Shown here: piece after piece, positions 1-11,821 of the stretch | Position numbering within the stretch: position 1 is the stretch's first letter | Layout: each line of letters opens with the position of its first letter | Assembly (NCBI RefSeq): GCF_019175385.1 | Contig: NC_083339.1 | Location: 49,652,282 to 49,716,281 of the forward strand | Reading direction: 5' to 3' | Length of the DNA stretch: 64,000 bases | Origin: Lycium barbarum | Lineage: Eukaryota; Streptophyta; Magnoliopsida; Solanales; Solanaceae | The notes under the pieces: model-generated | What the model was told of the DNA's origin: nothing | Seen by the model: the letters and a program-made list of their open reading frames with translations, nothing else | Database searches by the model: none | Translations under genes and position numbers: made by a program

Positions 1-2085
1 ACGGACCAGAACCCTTGTTTAATGAGCTTATTTCGGGATTTTACAACTTTTATCCACAAACCCCTCTTCTAAGCCGTCATGAGGGTATTCGCAGAGTAAA
101 ACACTTGGTGACTAGGGAAATGTGACTCTCCAAACACCTTTCGGGTATCTTCCTTAAAGATTTCTCTATCACGATTTTCGGCTCCAAGGCGGGATAGTGG
201 ATACTCTATGAACGTTCGTGATAGCTGCTCCGCAACGAGGTAGGTTATGGTTTACTTGAGTTAGATTTTGATTAGTAGATCGTATATATGTTATAGAATT
301 GACGGGAGAAAGCATGATTAGGTCTTCGGACAAGGAGTTCAGACGGACTTTGCTTAGGCTAAGATGAATGCTGATTTCTATGGCCATCATGCGATTAAGC
401 AAATAAGTGAAATAAGATGCGTAGTTGATATGCCAAAAAGGGAGCAAGTAGTGGTTATGGTTTGTCATTGATCCAGTTAGAGGGCGGGTATGTGCCATTA
501 CCAAATAGGGTCTTATTGTACCATGGGTGGGGGAGACCTATTCTTAAATTGTGGGTGTCCTCATTGAGTATTCATGTTGTCGTTATTTTATATACTGATC
601 ATGCAGGAATCGTTAGTATTTACTTCTTGTTTGATTCAGAGTAATTTCTTATTCGTATTATTGACGAGTCAAGTCTGAGTCTGGGTATGGCTGTCGCATG
701 ATGACGTGTGTTCTTACTATATGCATCTTCGTAGAGTATCCTCATTGCTAGGAGGGTGATTTCTTAAGTATTGTTGTGACTCGTGATAGGGTGACTTGTA
801 TTCTTGATATTAATAAATTGATTGTTCACATTCCTTATTGATTGTGGAACGGAAATACATTGTGACGAGAAAGATAATATCACTATGAAAAGGCACATTT
901 GATAGGGGGTGAGGATGTGACCTAGTTATGGGCTCGTGATTCGAGGTTAGTTCTGGAGCGAGTGGTACATGGACACTATGGGTCCCCAACAGGTCATGGC
1001 TAATGGGTCAAACATTACCATTTAGCATGTGTGCACGGATACGATACTAACATTGATTGCATTATACTTGTGTGTTCATATATTTGTGGCGGAGGCAGAG
1101 CTGATCCCGATTGGATGACATATAGTTATGGTTCATTCTGGTAAGTTACAATTGATTTACTCATGATTGTGAAAATGAGGCGTTTACAATTAACCTCATA
1201 GTCCGTTGATAAATAAAGGAAGATAAGTTGACCTGACCCCATTAGTGTGGCTAAGTGTTGGGGAGTATGTTGATTTGTTATCATTGACTGCATTGATTTA
1301 CTGTTCTTACTTGATATTTGATGAGTGGGGTGAGTCTGGTGTCCATTGTGGGATAAGTGGTTGAATGAGTCTAATCTTTAAACTCGAGTATGCTAAGGGA
1401 AGGAAATAAGGTAAAAATTAGTGGCCCGCCGGGTGTCGGTTGGTAGGAAGGTTGAGTTCTGTTATGTACGAATTAATGTAGTTTAATTGGCTTAGGAGTC
1501 CTTCTTGAAGATGATCTTTGTTGACCATTGGTTCCTGCTTCCTAATGTTGTTGGCGTGGTAGTGAGTTATGAGCATGTTAAGTCAAAACAGTGTAATTTT
1601 GAGTAGGATATAAAGGGTGTTGCGACTACACTCATCTGTTTATTTTGTTTGATTTTATATCATGTTGAGTGAACTAATCTTAGTCGACCTATGATGCTTA
1701 CCAGTACGTGTGGTGTACTGATACTACTCTTGCTACATCTTTCGGGGTGTAGGTATGTTTCAGGTTTTTGCTTGAAGGTTTCATTAGTGCAGCAGCGGAT
1801 GTCTTCCTACAGCTTCTGTACATCTCATTTCGAATGCGGAAGCTGTGCCTTTTATTTCTTATCCCTCTATAATTTAGAAGCTCTTGTACCGCTTTAGACT
1901 AGATCCTTGGGAAAGTGAAACTGTTTTTATATAACTAAAGAATGCCCTTGTAATGTTTATTCTATTCACTATCGTTGGTTGCATTCGTTTCAAAACAACG
2001 TTACGAAGGGGTTGGGTCGGTAAGGGTTTGCCTATCGAATAGTAATATGGTAGGTGCCCGCACATCTGTAATTTGGGTCGTGACA
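1..2085 (+). mobile_element. Right part of a Ty3-type LTR (left end outside window)
   Basis: The segment ends at 2081-2085 in GGGTCGTGACA, the same terminus (reverse complement of TGTCACGACCC) that bounds the elements at 40150 and 58792. The 30 bases before it, with GTGCCCGCAC, also match the 40150 element read backwards. Positions about 215-360 (gaggtaggttatggttta, then ...ttaggtcttcgga) are clearly related to 9497-9590, which lies in another LTR in plus orientation. No reading frame here looks coding. It may be a solo LTR or a 3' LTR, because its left end and any target duplication are not visible. Confidence 0.75.
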
Positions 2086-4209
2086 GAAAAAGATTCCCTT
2101 ATTTTTATTCAAGGGTTAATATTGTTTTTGGTCACTCAATTATTGGTAAGAGCTGTCCCATAATAAAATCAGTTATTGCAATTTTAATACATGTGATATT
2201 TGACTAAACACATTAAATTGTTTGTTGTTTGAAATGCGTGTTTTTATCCTTCTATGTATGAAGTATGTTATGTTTGAACTATTTTATATCTATATACTGT
2301 CAACTATGAAATAACAATACAAGCATAACATACTACATGAATAATAAGCTGATAAAACAAATAACAACCATGGCAAAATTGTGAATATCACAAGCACATA
2401 AATCAAAATGTTATTATATATTGTTATTATTTAAAGATGTGATGTATTAGTATTAAAATTCTATGAAAACATGTGCTTCAAGCATTACAGTCAAATTTCT
2501 GTATAATGGCAGTGGTTATATGGAATTTCATGACTGCTATAGTGAGGTGTTATTTGCTATAGTGAGGTGTTATTATGTATGTATACTGACATTTAATGTT
2601 TAGATCTTATTTAGCTATTATAAACAAAAGTACGCACGAAATTTATTTTTCTTACTTTTTATGTTATAAACGAAAGCAAAATACTTGTTAATTTTAAAAT
2701 CTCAATTGATTTTCATATTTCATTAATTAAAATTAAAAAGACTAATAAATTCATAACTAGTTGTATCGTACCGATAAAGAATTAAAATCTAAGGAACATA
2801 TGCATTTAAAATTAATTATAAATTTAAATATTTCAAGTTTGACGGAATAATTCTATAATTGTAGGTTGTTTCGTAAATTACAGTCTCATAGTAATAATAT
2901 AATGCTTGAATTATCGAAGATTTGTGTCCAAACTTTTAGTAGAAGTGAATTCAATAGCTTTCCCTTGAAGGTTGTTTAAGAGCTTAACAATTGACTCTTC
3001 TCTCTCACCCCAAAAAAGCATTAAATTGAGGATATTCATGACATTAATGATGATTACCGTAAATATTTTAATATTTACTTATACATAATGTATTTCTTAT
3101 AAATATTATTACACAATATTTGAGTTTGGCTGTTATAGAGAGTAAATTACAAAGAGTGTACCGCTATAATGAATGTCACTGCTGTTATAGGTAGAATACT
3201 GTTATAAAGAAGTAAAATATAACATGACAAATAATTCTGAAGAAAATCAGGTCGCTATAATAAAATGTTGTTATAACGAATGACAATTATAGAAAGATTT
3301 GACCGTATATTGAGAAGATCTCTAAGTGCAATTGTTAAAGAGGGAGAAAAAAGGAATACCTAATCAATGAAAGGAAACACACGTCATGAGAAAAAGGAAA
3401 GTAAAAAGTAAAACCCATTCTATATCGTGACACGTAGCATCGAAACCCAGTTATGGCTTTCGAATGGGTGATAGATGACGAGATAAAGCAAGGGCAATTT
3501 AGTGAAGACATGCAAAGATATACACAACAACTGCCTTAATATGCCTTTGTCTCCAATCACATTACGCCATTTACACTGAAATCATCATATTATACTCTAA
3601 GTTGCCAAAGCAGGCATGTTGACTTGTTGCATGCTTGCTTATTTCCCTTTATAAGTGTTCACTGCTAAAAAATGATTTTAGGATTCTCATTTAGTTTTGT
3701 TATGAAATAGGGTTAAAGATGAGTGGATCGTATCCGATCACAAACTCTTTTGAGTGCTTTAGCTTAAGTCCGGCGACTGCAGATGATATTGATGATAAAA
3801 AAAAATGGATCGTTGATTATAACAACTAAAAAGTGTGTTAAGAATTCTAGAACAAATCTGTATATTCAAAGCACTTTGAGAGAAAAAATATTGCTAGGGG
3901 TTATAAGCACGAAGCATCAGATGCAGCTCCTTTTTCGAGAAGTCATATTTATCTCTCCTAACCCTAGACTTTTCAACTAAAAGTATAGCCGATGTGACAT
4001 GACTATGGCTTCACCTTGCAAACATACAGTGATGCGCAACCCGATCGAGGTTGACAGATGTAACGGAGGTAAGCAAGAGTGGAAGCCAGCTGTACGAAGC
4101 ATCCGAACTTACCAATTCGCGTTCCAACGATCTTTTCATGTATCCAAGTTCGGACTCTGATATCTCTCTTGAGGAACAACGGGAACCCATTGATCCATAG
4201 GGTGCCCAT
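2086..4209. other. AT-rich intergenic stretch with one MITE and two tiny unassigned ORFs
   Basis: No gene is recognised. A MITE occupies about 2487-3308 (separate entry). At 3718-3828 a 36-codon ORF begins MSGSYPITNSFECFS. At 4005-4160 a 51-codon ORF begins MASPCKHTVMRNPIE and contains a GGAG/GTAAGC splice-donor-like site. They are less AT-rich than their surroundings, so they could be relics of a host gene exon, but I recognise no family and see no supporting promoter. The rest is non-coding. Confidence 0.4.
2487..3308. mobile_element. MITE-like element with imperfect terminal inverted repeats
   Basis: The left end reads tacagtcaaatttctgtata. The right end, reverse-complemented, reads tacggtcaaatctttctata, giving an imperfect inverted repeat of about 20 bp. 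Inside, words such as gctatagtgaggtgttat and gttataacgaatga recur on opposite strands. There is no coding potential. This is the usual build of a non-autonomous DNA transposon of about 0.8 kb; the superfamily is not clear. Confidence 0.55.
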
Positions 4210-4725
4210 TGTAAAAGAAGTTTGTAATGTGTGGGAGTCCCACATCGATGGCCAATGGCCATTGTATTGGCTATATAGAACTAAGCCCATTTAGTCTAAT
4301 AAAATGACATATTTATAAGCTATGTGCATTTATATATATTTAATTATATATCTAAATGGCTTGGACTTGGGGCTTGGGCGCGGGCCGGGTCGGATCTTTA
4401 AATAAAGGTCTTATTTTTCATATTTATTTTGAACAAGATTTTTGTTTATTAAAAAATGGAATTTAATATTTAAATTTTAAATAAAACAGAATATTGCGTC
4501 TGTTCGGAAAAGGGGCGTTTCTTCAGAAACAGTCTTCTTCTAAACTTCTATAAATACGGACTCATCCCTGAAGAAGCATGTATGTACGATCTCAAGCTTT
4601 GTTGTATCCTGATAGAGATTTGTTTGTAATCCCCAAAGAATATACATGCAATAACTCTTGAAAGTTAATGATCTTTCAAGCCTAAAAGCCTTAATTTCTC
4701 TGTTATTCTTCTCTAAATTCTAACA
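4210..4725 (+). repeat. First LTR of the copia array
   Basis: Starts TGTAAAAGAAGTTTGTAATG and ends ATTCTAACA. The same 0.5 kb recurs at 9960-10470, with small changes, and in part at 11448-11821. No standard TGGTATCAGAGC primer-binding site follows it, so either the primer is unusual or the site is mutated. Confidence 0.8.
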
Positions 4726-4748
4726 ATTTTCAAGAGTTATTTCTGCTA

Positions 4749-5996
4749 TGGATGAATTATTGTCTGATTTTGAGAATCCAAAAGAAATAATCAAACTAGA
4801 TCGTTTTGATGGATCGAATTTCACTCGCTGGAAGGACAAGATGATTTTCTTACTCACTGCACTGAAAATATTTATGTCCTTGATCCATCGCTGCATGCAC
4901 CACCAGAACCTACCCCGGAAGATACTGATGCCACCAAAGTAGAGAGGAAGAAATGAGAAGAAGATAAATTGCTCTATCGAGGTCATATTCTGAATACTTT
5001 GACTGATCGGTTGTATGATTTGTACTCCAATCTGAAATCTCCAAGGGAAATCTGAACGGCGTTGCAGACTGCATATGAAAATGAGAAACGAGGTATCGAT
5101 AAATTCCTATTCTTGCAGCATTTCGAATTTAAGATGATAGATAAAAAGCCTATAATGGATCAGATTCATGAATTACAAATCTTGGTATCAAAACTAAGCG
5201 ACCTTGAAGTGAAAATTCCTGATGCACTTCAAATAGGTGCAATTCTTTCGAAACTGCCTTCTTCCTGGAATAACTATAGAAAGAAAATTCTGCATTCTAC
5301 TGACTAATTGACCGTGGAACAATTTCGAACTCACCTTCAAATTGAAAGTGAGACTGATGCTCGTGCTGCAGTTGTTCAAGCCTCTAGTTCCACAGTTAAT
5401 GTTGTTTGTCAGAATAATTCGGGCAACGAAAATAAAAATCTGAAAGTTTCCCAGAAGTCTCTTAATAAAAAAAGAAAGAATCAGAATTGTTATCATTGTG
5501 GAAAGAAAGGCCATAAGATTCGAGATTGCAGGTTTAAGAACGTAGGAATAAATTTTCATTCAGGAGATAATGGAAAATCTGGAAATTCAGAAAAGGTAAA
5601 TGGAGTTGAAAGTTCTTCACAAGGGATGGTTGCTATGATCTCTACTATACCAAGTGAAATGGTTAAAGAGTTGAACATGGCTGCTACAACCACAAAGAAT
5701 CAAGACTGGTGGTTGGATTCTGGTGCAACAATTCATGTCTGTCACGACAAGAATATGTTCAAGACTTATTCAGAAGTTAAAGATTCTGAAAAGGTGTTGA
5801 TGGGCAACCATGTTACAGCCGAAGTTGCAGGGAAAGGAATAGTTGAAATCAACTTCACATCTGGACAGAAGTTGACTCTTCTTAACGTGTTCCATGTTCC
5901 TGAAATAATGAAGAACTTAATTTCTGCTAGTTTACTTTCTAAGAGAGGTTTCAAGATTGTAATTGAGTCTGATCATGTAAGAGTGGTCTGTTTGTA
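4749..5996 (+). pseudogene. Copia gag plus protease, broken (internal region A)
   Basis: The capsid-like reading begins MDELLSDFENPKEIIKLDRF. It continues through a shifted and stopped stretch (about 4870-5060), then frames at 5062-5304 and 5308-5996. A stop at 5305-5307 splits the last two, which are otherwise in the same frame. A CX2CX4HX4C zinc knuckle (CYHCGKKGHKIRDC) lies at 5488-5529. The aspartic protease core DWWLDSGATIHVC follows at about 5704-5742, with D-S-G-A as catalytic motif. In an active copia element this is the N-terminal half of the gag-pol polyprotein, forming the particle and processing it. Several stops and a frameshift make it non-functional. It is closely related to the copy at 10494-11450. 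Confidence 0.88.
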
Positions 5997-6020
5997 GGAA
6001 AAGGGTTCCATTGTGATGGC

Positions 6021-7183
6021 ATGTTCAAACTAAGTGTTAATGCAATAAATTATGCTTCTTCTTATACCATTGTGTCTGATTCTTATTTATGGCATGCTAG
6101 ATTAGGACATTTAAATTTTGGTTCCTTAAATTATATGTCCAAAAATGGTTATATCACTTGCAAAACTGAGCATGAAGGAAAGTGTGAAATATGTATACAA
6201 GCGAAAATGACTAAGAAACCATTTCGCAAAGTTGAAAGATTTACAGAATTATTACACTTAGTGCATTCTGACTTATGCGAGTTAAATGGAGAATTAACTA
6301 GAAAGGAAAAAGATACTTCAGTACCTTTATAGATGATTTTTCTAGATTCACACATGTTTATCTACTTAGAACAAAAGATGAAGCATTTGAAAAGTTTAAG
6401 GAATACAAGTCAGTTGTGGAAAATCAAAAGAGTAGGAAAATAAAAATTATTCGAAGTGATAGGTGGAGAATATTTTTGTACTGATTTTAGTAAGTTTTGT
6501 GAAGAGCATGGTATGATACATCAAACAAGTGCTCCTTATACGCCACAACAAAATGGTTTGGCCTAGAAAGGAAAAATAGAACTTTAGTAGATATAGTTAA
6601 TTCTATGTTATTAAATACACATTTACCGCATAATTTGTGGGGTGAAACTTTGCTTACTGCTTGTTAAATATTAAATAGAGTGCCTTCAAAAAGTGTGCAT
6701 GTTTCACCTTATGAACTTTGGAATGGTAGAAAACCGCAGATCTGTTATTTTAAAGTGTGGGGGTGTATATCCTTTTATAGGGTTCCTGATCATCAAAGAA
6801 CAACATTAGGACCTAGAGGAATAAAATGTATTTTTGTTGGATATGCACAAAATTCAAAAGCATATAGATTGCTCGATCTAGAATCTAATGTAATTATAGA
6901 ATCTATTCATGTTGAATTTTTAGAAAATAGATTCATTAATGATGCCATTGATGAGCAGTTGATTGAAGAAAATCGAAGTAGTCTTGAAACACAAAAGTCA
7001 TCACATTCTAATATTTCAAATAAAAGGAATAGTGACAATATTCAGTTAGAGCCTAGAAGTAGCCAAAGAATTAGGAAAGAAAAAACTCTTGATCCTGATT
7101 TCATTTCTTCAGATTCTATTGTTTTTCTGGTAGATGGGATAGAGCTAATGTATATAATCAAATACCAATTTATTTTAATATAG
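6021..7183 (+). pseudogene. Copia integrase region, broken (internal region A)
   Basis: The GAG-pre-integrase motif LWHARLGHLNFGSL lies at about 6088-6130 and is followed by a HX..CX2C zinc-binding segment. The catalytic core of the rve integrase family is spread over shifted frames: HSDLCELNG near 6265, the DDFSRF stretch near 6335, and the PQQNG motif near 6543. The C-terminal part resumes at 6680-7183 (VHVSPYELWNGRKP... FKVWGC). In-frame stops interrupt it near 6331, 6565 and 6665. The frame ends just before the boundary of the inserted segment near 7198. RT and RNase H, which should follow, are absent, so they were deleted or displaced when the 7.2-9.6 kb segment arrived. Confidence 0.85.
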
Positions 7184-7280
7184 AAGAAGATCCTAGAAGT
7201 AAGGGCCCGAGGGTAAGTGACATCAATAGTATTGCTCGAAGGGCGAACCATCAGGCAACGAGGTTCAGCCACCTCCAAGC

Positions 7281-7785
7281 CTACGGATTAAAGTGACGGC
7301 TCTTAATGGAAGAACGGGAAACACCTGAGGTAGTCTTCTTCCTCTTGGACTCCTTCACTAGCATCCTCACCAGCCACGGCCCGTTCCCCTTGTGGTCCTT
7401 GGCCCTAAGCTCAGCCTGTGAAGGGTTGGGCAACCCATGAACAGCGTTGATGGCCTCAGCACCAACCTTTATGTTGACCCCTCTAATAGGGATCTCCGGC
7501 TCTGGGGCAGTCCAATAAACGGTAGGAATCATGGCATATAATTCCCTAACCCAGGTGCAGTTAATATCCCCCGACTCCTCGACTAGTGGACCCCAACCCA
7601 TGTGATGTAGGAGCTGATAGAAGTCCGGGGCCAGTTTTCCACCAGGTCCATAAGGAAGGCCCTCTCATGGAGTAGGCCCTTAGTCTGCTGCTCCATGTAA
7701 AGCCTTTAGCAAGTATGGGAGACGAACCTAACATATGTGGGCGCAGTTGGTGGTTGTTTTTGTTATTGTGGATTCGCCATAGCAA
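7281..7785 (-). pseudogene. Relic of putative plant transposon protein (PF20167-like)
   Basis: On the minus strand, 7601-7281 reads WGPLVEESGDINCTWVREL, then YAMIPTVYWTAPEPEIPIRG, then VNIKVGAEAINAVHGLPNPS. This pattern (WVREFYA..., RG..., INxxxGLP) is typical of the 'putative plant transposon protein' domain found in plant retroelements. Upstream, a second frame (about 7785-7600) gives an arginine/tyrosine-rich N-terminal part, so one frameshift separates the halves. It is antisense to the LTR that follows at 9031. The domain's biochemical function is not known to me. Assignment rests on pattern memory and is moderate. Confidence 0.5.
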
Positions 7786-7800
7786 AATGAGAGACTTAGC

Positions 7801-9030
7801 TTATAAAGGGAAGATTGAGTTAAAATAACATGGCAAATAGATTACACAGTGGTAGGGCATGCATGATTAAGAAATACGAGTTTCTGCCTCAGGCAGCTTC
7901 GCAGCAGCGGTAAGAGTACCGCTGCGGCGAAGCTGCCATAGCGGTGAATGGACCGCTACAACGGACAAGGCTCCGCCATGGCGTTGCCTTCATCGCTGTA
8001 GCGAGCTCGCTATAGCGAGCAGGTGTCCGCTATAGCGGGCATCCTCTAAATCATGACGGCCGCTCCCAGTGACACTCCATCGCTACAGCGGTACCGCTGT
8101 AGCGAAGGAGCGGCGGACCCGTCCTCTCCAGTGCGAAACCCTTAGAACCCAACTTTTAGAGAACCCAAATTTTTCACCATAGTCTCCACATTTTTTGCAA
8201 CGATCAAGCACTATGATAGCATGTATGACTCCTACAACCTATAACACCCTATTCCAAGTACAATGAACACCAAAATTTTGAGCAAGAACATCAAAAATTG
8301 CACCTCTACCAAACACGCCACCCCAACATAAACCACCCCATTTTAAGTAGGTCTTTAGTATAAAGTGATGTTAGGATAGTGTGAACGATGAAATAACCCT
8401 CCATAACCCAAAAACTCCCCACCCCAAGAAATCAAAACCCCTTGTTCAAGGACCAAAAGTTTTGCTATAATCTAGCTACTTAGGCATGAAAATTTCGAAA
8501 TAGAAAGCCATAACCAAGTTGTAGGACTATGAAAGGGAGTACATACCTTGAAGTAGTTAGAAATCTGCAAGCTTTTACTCTGAAAGGTGACCCTTTGGTG
8601 ACGGAGAATTCTTCCTCTTCTTTGAGTTATGGGGTAGTATAATGAATAATGAAGGGGTGAAGTGGTTAAAAAGGGGAGTGGGGAGAAAGATGAGAGGTCT
8701 AAGAAGTGGAATAAGGGGAGAAATTCGTGGGAGGGGAGTGGTTTTTCGGTTAAGGGGGTGAATGTGAAGTGGGGGGTGAACTGATTTCACCCTATTTTTT
8801 AAACTGCCCGAGTACAGTTGCAGCGGTGGATTTACCGCTACAGCGGTACCACAATAGCGGTCGGCTGACCACTGTTGCGGCCTACACCTTTTTCCAACCT
8901 TGTTGTAATTTTTTATTTTCGTGACGATAACTCGAAATCCTGCCTCCTATGGTGTAAGTCTAGGAGCGTGACCATTACCCCACCCCACACCGTTCGAGGA
9001 CGAATGGTGGTTTAATTGGTATCTGGTGTA
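7801..9030. other. Non-coding part of the inserted retroelement
   Basis: No gene is visible. 7880-8125 and 8812-8885 contain many short palindromic words of the type CGCTATAGCG, CCGCTGTAGCGG and CCGCTACAACGG. The ORFs in this stretch are low-complexity, for example the proline-rich reading on the minus strand at 8790-8575. The end, at about 8985-9030, is the pre-LTR motif with GTTCGAGGACGAATGG. Confidence 0.5.
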
Positions 9031-9600
9031 ATGACCCGCCGGTCGTTATTTAATACTTCACGAACTCATGCCCAATCTAGGTCTACAATCTTAAATAGTA
9101 AGCCCCATGGAGTGTTTAAACGATTAATAGTCGAAATAATCAGTTTCGAAAAGAGTTGAAAATTGTGGGCCCGAGCAGAAGATGGTCTGCTATAGCGACC
9201 AGAGTACCGCCACAGCGTTCTCGCTATAGCAAACCCGACGTCCGTCATAGCGGACGTCACGGACCAGTGGACGCGTTTTTCTATACTCAGTTTTATATTT
9301 CACCCTCCTTTTTAATAAAAGACCCTTCAAGGCTGCTATTAGGTTTTCATAAGAAGAAAAACCCTTGACACCAAGAAAAGAGGCTTCTCTAACATTCTCC
9401 ACATCCTTCCCTATGACTATTATCTCTCATGGATTCGGATAAGGGCTAGGAGGGTGAGTATTTCACGAAAATTGAAATAGTTGTTCGTCATCGAGGTAGG
9501 TTACGGTTTATTTGAGTTGGACTTTGATTAGTGAATCGTATACACGTATAGAGTTGATGGGAGATTGCTTGATTAGGTCTTCGGACGCGGAGTTTGGATG

Positions 9601-9959
9601 GATATATTCATAATTTAACAAAAGTTATGTGCAAATAGTAACTAGGGTAACAACGAGTATGTAATTGGGTACTGAGTGCTGCTATTGTGAATGTTTATGT
9701 GCTACGGAATAGGAAGTGATTATTTTTCGAGATTAAAAAGGGGTATTTCATTGTTTAGAGTAATTATTCCTAGGTATATTTTATTTCCATATTTATTGTC
9801 AAGTATATTGCAATATTCATATGATTGTGGTTCAAATTTTAGGATACCAATGACTTCGTCAAATTTTAAGGTATTTACACTAATGAAAAGTTCAAATCTA
9901 TGTAAGATACTTTTCGGTATGCGTAATGTTATGTGACATATTACAAACTAGTGGGGGAT
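9601..9959 (+). mobile_element. 3' end of copia internal region A with polypurine tract
   Basis: This AT-rich stretch returns to copia-type sequence after the inserted segment. It finishes in AGTGGGGGAT (9950-9959), a polypurine tract directly before the LTR start TGTAAAG at 9960, as expected for plus-strand priming. It shows that the middle LTR is the 3' LTR of internal region A. Confidence 0.65.
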
Positions 9960-10470
9960 TGTAAAGTAGTTTGTAATGTGTGGGAGTCCCACATCGATGG
10001 CCAATGGCCATTGTATTGGCTATATAGAGCTAAGCCCATTTAGTCTAATAAAATGACATATTTATAAGAGATGTGCATTTATATATATATTTAATTATAT
10101 ATCTAAATGACTTGGACTTGGGGCTTGGGTGCAGGCCGGATCAGATCTTTAAATAAAGGTCTTATGGTCGTATTTATTTTGAACAGGTTTTTTGTTTATT
10201 AAAAATTTAAATTTAATATTTAAATAAAACAGAACATTGCGTCTTTTCGGAAAAGAAGTGTTTCTTCTGAAAAACAATCTCCTTCTAAACTTCTATAAAT
10301 ACGGACTCATCCCTAAAGAAGCGTGCATGTACGATCTCAGACTTTGTTGTATCCTGAAAGAGATTTGTTGGTAATCCCCAAAGAATATACAGGCAATAAC
10401 TCTTGAAAGATAGTGATCTTTCACGCCTAAAAGCCTTAATTTCTCTGTTATTCTTCTATAAATTCTAACA
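9960..10470 (+). repeat. Middle LTR of the copia array
   Basis: Starts TGTAAAGTAGTTTGTAATG and ends ATTCTAACA; 511 bp. It matches 4210-4725 along its full length. It is preceded by a polypurine tract and followed by a second gag, so it serves as 3' LTR of copy A and 5' LTR of copy B. Confidence 0.8.
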
Positions 10471-10493
10471 ATTTTCAAGAGTTATTTCTGGTA

Positions 10494-11450
10494 TGGACAA
10501 ATTATATCCTGCTATTGAGAATCCAAAAGAAATAATCAAACTAGATCGTTTTGATGGATCGAATTTCACTCGCTGGAAGGACAAGATGATTTTCTTACTC
10601 ACTGCGCTGAAAATATTTTATGTCCTTGATCAATCACTGCCTGCACCACCAGAACTTACCCAGAAGATACTGATGCGACCACAGCAGAGAGGAAGAAACG
10701 AGAAGAAGATGAATTGCTCTGTCGAGGTCATATTCTGAATACATTGACTGATCGGTTCTATGATTTGTACTCCAATATGAAATCTCCAAGGGAAATCTGA
10801 ACGGTGTTGCAGATTGCATATGAAAACGAGAAACGGGGTAGCGATAAATTCCTATCTTTGCAGCATTTCGAATTTAAGATGATAGATACAAAGCCTATAA
10901 TGGATCAGATTCATGAATTACAAATCTTGGTATCAAAACTAAGTGACCTTGAAGTGAAAATTCCTGATGCACTTCAAATAGGTGTAATTCTTTCGAAACT
11001 GCCTTCTTCTTGGAATAACTATAGAAAGAAAATTATGCATTCTATTGACTAATTGATTGTGGAACAATTTCGAACTCACCTTCAAATTGAAAGTGAGACT
11101 CATGCTCGTGATGCGGTTGTTCAAGCCTCTAGTTCTACAGTTAATGCTGTTAGTCAGAATAATTCGGGCAACGAAAATAAAAATCTGAAAGTTTCCCAAA
11201 AGTTTCTTAATAAAGAGAGAAAGAATCAGAATTGTTATCATTGTGGAAAGAAAGGCCATAAGATTCGAGTTTGCAGGTTTAAGAACGCAGGAATAAATTT
11301 TCATTCAAGAGATAATGGAAAAGCTAGAATTCCGAAAAGGTAAATGGAGTTGAATGTTCTTCACAAGGAATGGTTGCTATGATTTCTACTATACCAAGTG
11401 AAATGGTTAAAGAGTTGAACATGGCTGCTACAACCACAAAGAATCAAGAC
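10494..11450 (+). pseudogene. Second copy of copia gag, truncated (internal region B)
   Basis: Starts MDKLYPAIENPKEIIKLDRF and follows the 4749 copy almost base for base, including a stop after the SSWNNYRKK segment near 11052. The zinc knuckle CYHCGKKGHKIRVC lies at 11233-11274; the aspartate before its last cysteine is replaced by valine. The sequence ends at aatcaagact, which is the point just before the protease motif in copy A, and jumps there into an LTR at ctt(g)gacttggggcttgg. The short shared word 'gactt' at the join suggests a microhomology deletion. Confidence 0.85.
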
Positions 11451-11821
11451 TTGAACTTGGGGCTTGGGCGTGGTCCGGGTCGGATCTTTAAATAAAGGTC
11501 TTACTTTCGTATTTATTTTGAACAGATTTTTTGTTTATTTAAAATTTGAATTTAATATTTAAATTTTAAATAAAACAGAACATTGCGTCTGTTCAGAAAA
11601 GGAGCGTTTCTCCAGAAACAGTCTCCTTCTAAACTTCTATAAGTACGGACTCATCCTGAAGAAGCGATACAATTTGCATGTGCGATCTGAGGCTTTGTTG
11701 TATACTGATAGAGATTTGCTTGTAATCCCCAAAGAATATACAGGCAATAACTCTTGAAAGATAATGATCTTTCACGCCTCAAAGCTTTAATTTCTCTATT
11801 ATTCTTCTCTAAATTCTAACA
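11448..11821 (+). repeat. Third, 5'-truncated LTR of the copia array
   Basis: Matches the last about 370 bp of the LTRs at 4210-4725 and 9960-10470, ending ATTCTAACA at 11821. It is followed by CACAT, a near match to CCCAT before the first LTR. Confidence 0.75.

Larger units (their letters stand above)
7198..9600 (+). mobile_element. Ty3-type retroelement fragment inserted in copia region A
   Basis: The copia protein ends near 7183, and copia non-coding sequence with the purine tract resumes after about 9600. Between them, a chromovirus-type pre-LTR motif (ttcgaggacgaatggtgg, about 8992-9010) is followed at 9031 by an LTR start, TGTAATGACCCGCCGGTCG. The LTR is truncated near 9600; its 9497-9590 part matches 215-360 of this window. 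The 7.2-9.0 kb part holds a minus-strand transposon-protein relic and clusters of CG-rich palindromic words. No RT or integrase is visible. The exact ends are uncertain and I found no clean target duplication. Confidence 0.6.
4210..11821 (+). mobile_element. Degenerate Ty1/copia array: LTR-internal-LTR-internal-LTR
   Basis: Three related LTRs (4210-4725, 9960-10470 and a 5'-truncated copy at about 11448-11821) separate two copia internal regions that start with the same gag. The array is flanked by CCCAT (4205-4209) and CACAT (11822-11826), a plausible 5-bp target duplication with one change. Internal region A keeps gag, protease and integrase, loses RT/RNase H, and is interrupted at about 7198-9600. 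Internal region B is cut after gag and fused directly to the third LTR. This is the structure expected after unequal recombination between LTRs, followed by deletion. Confidence 0.8.
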
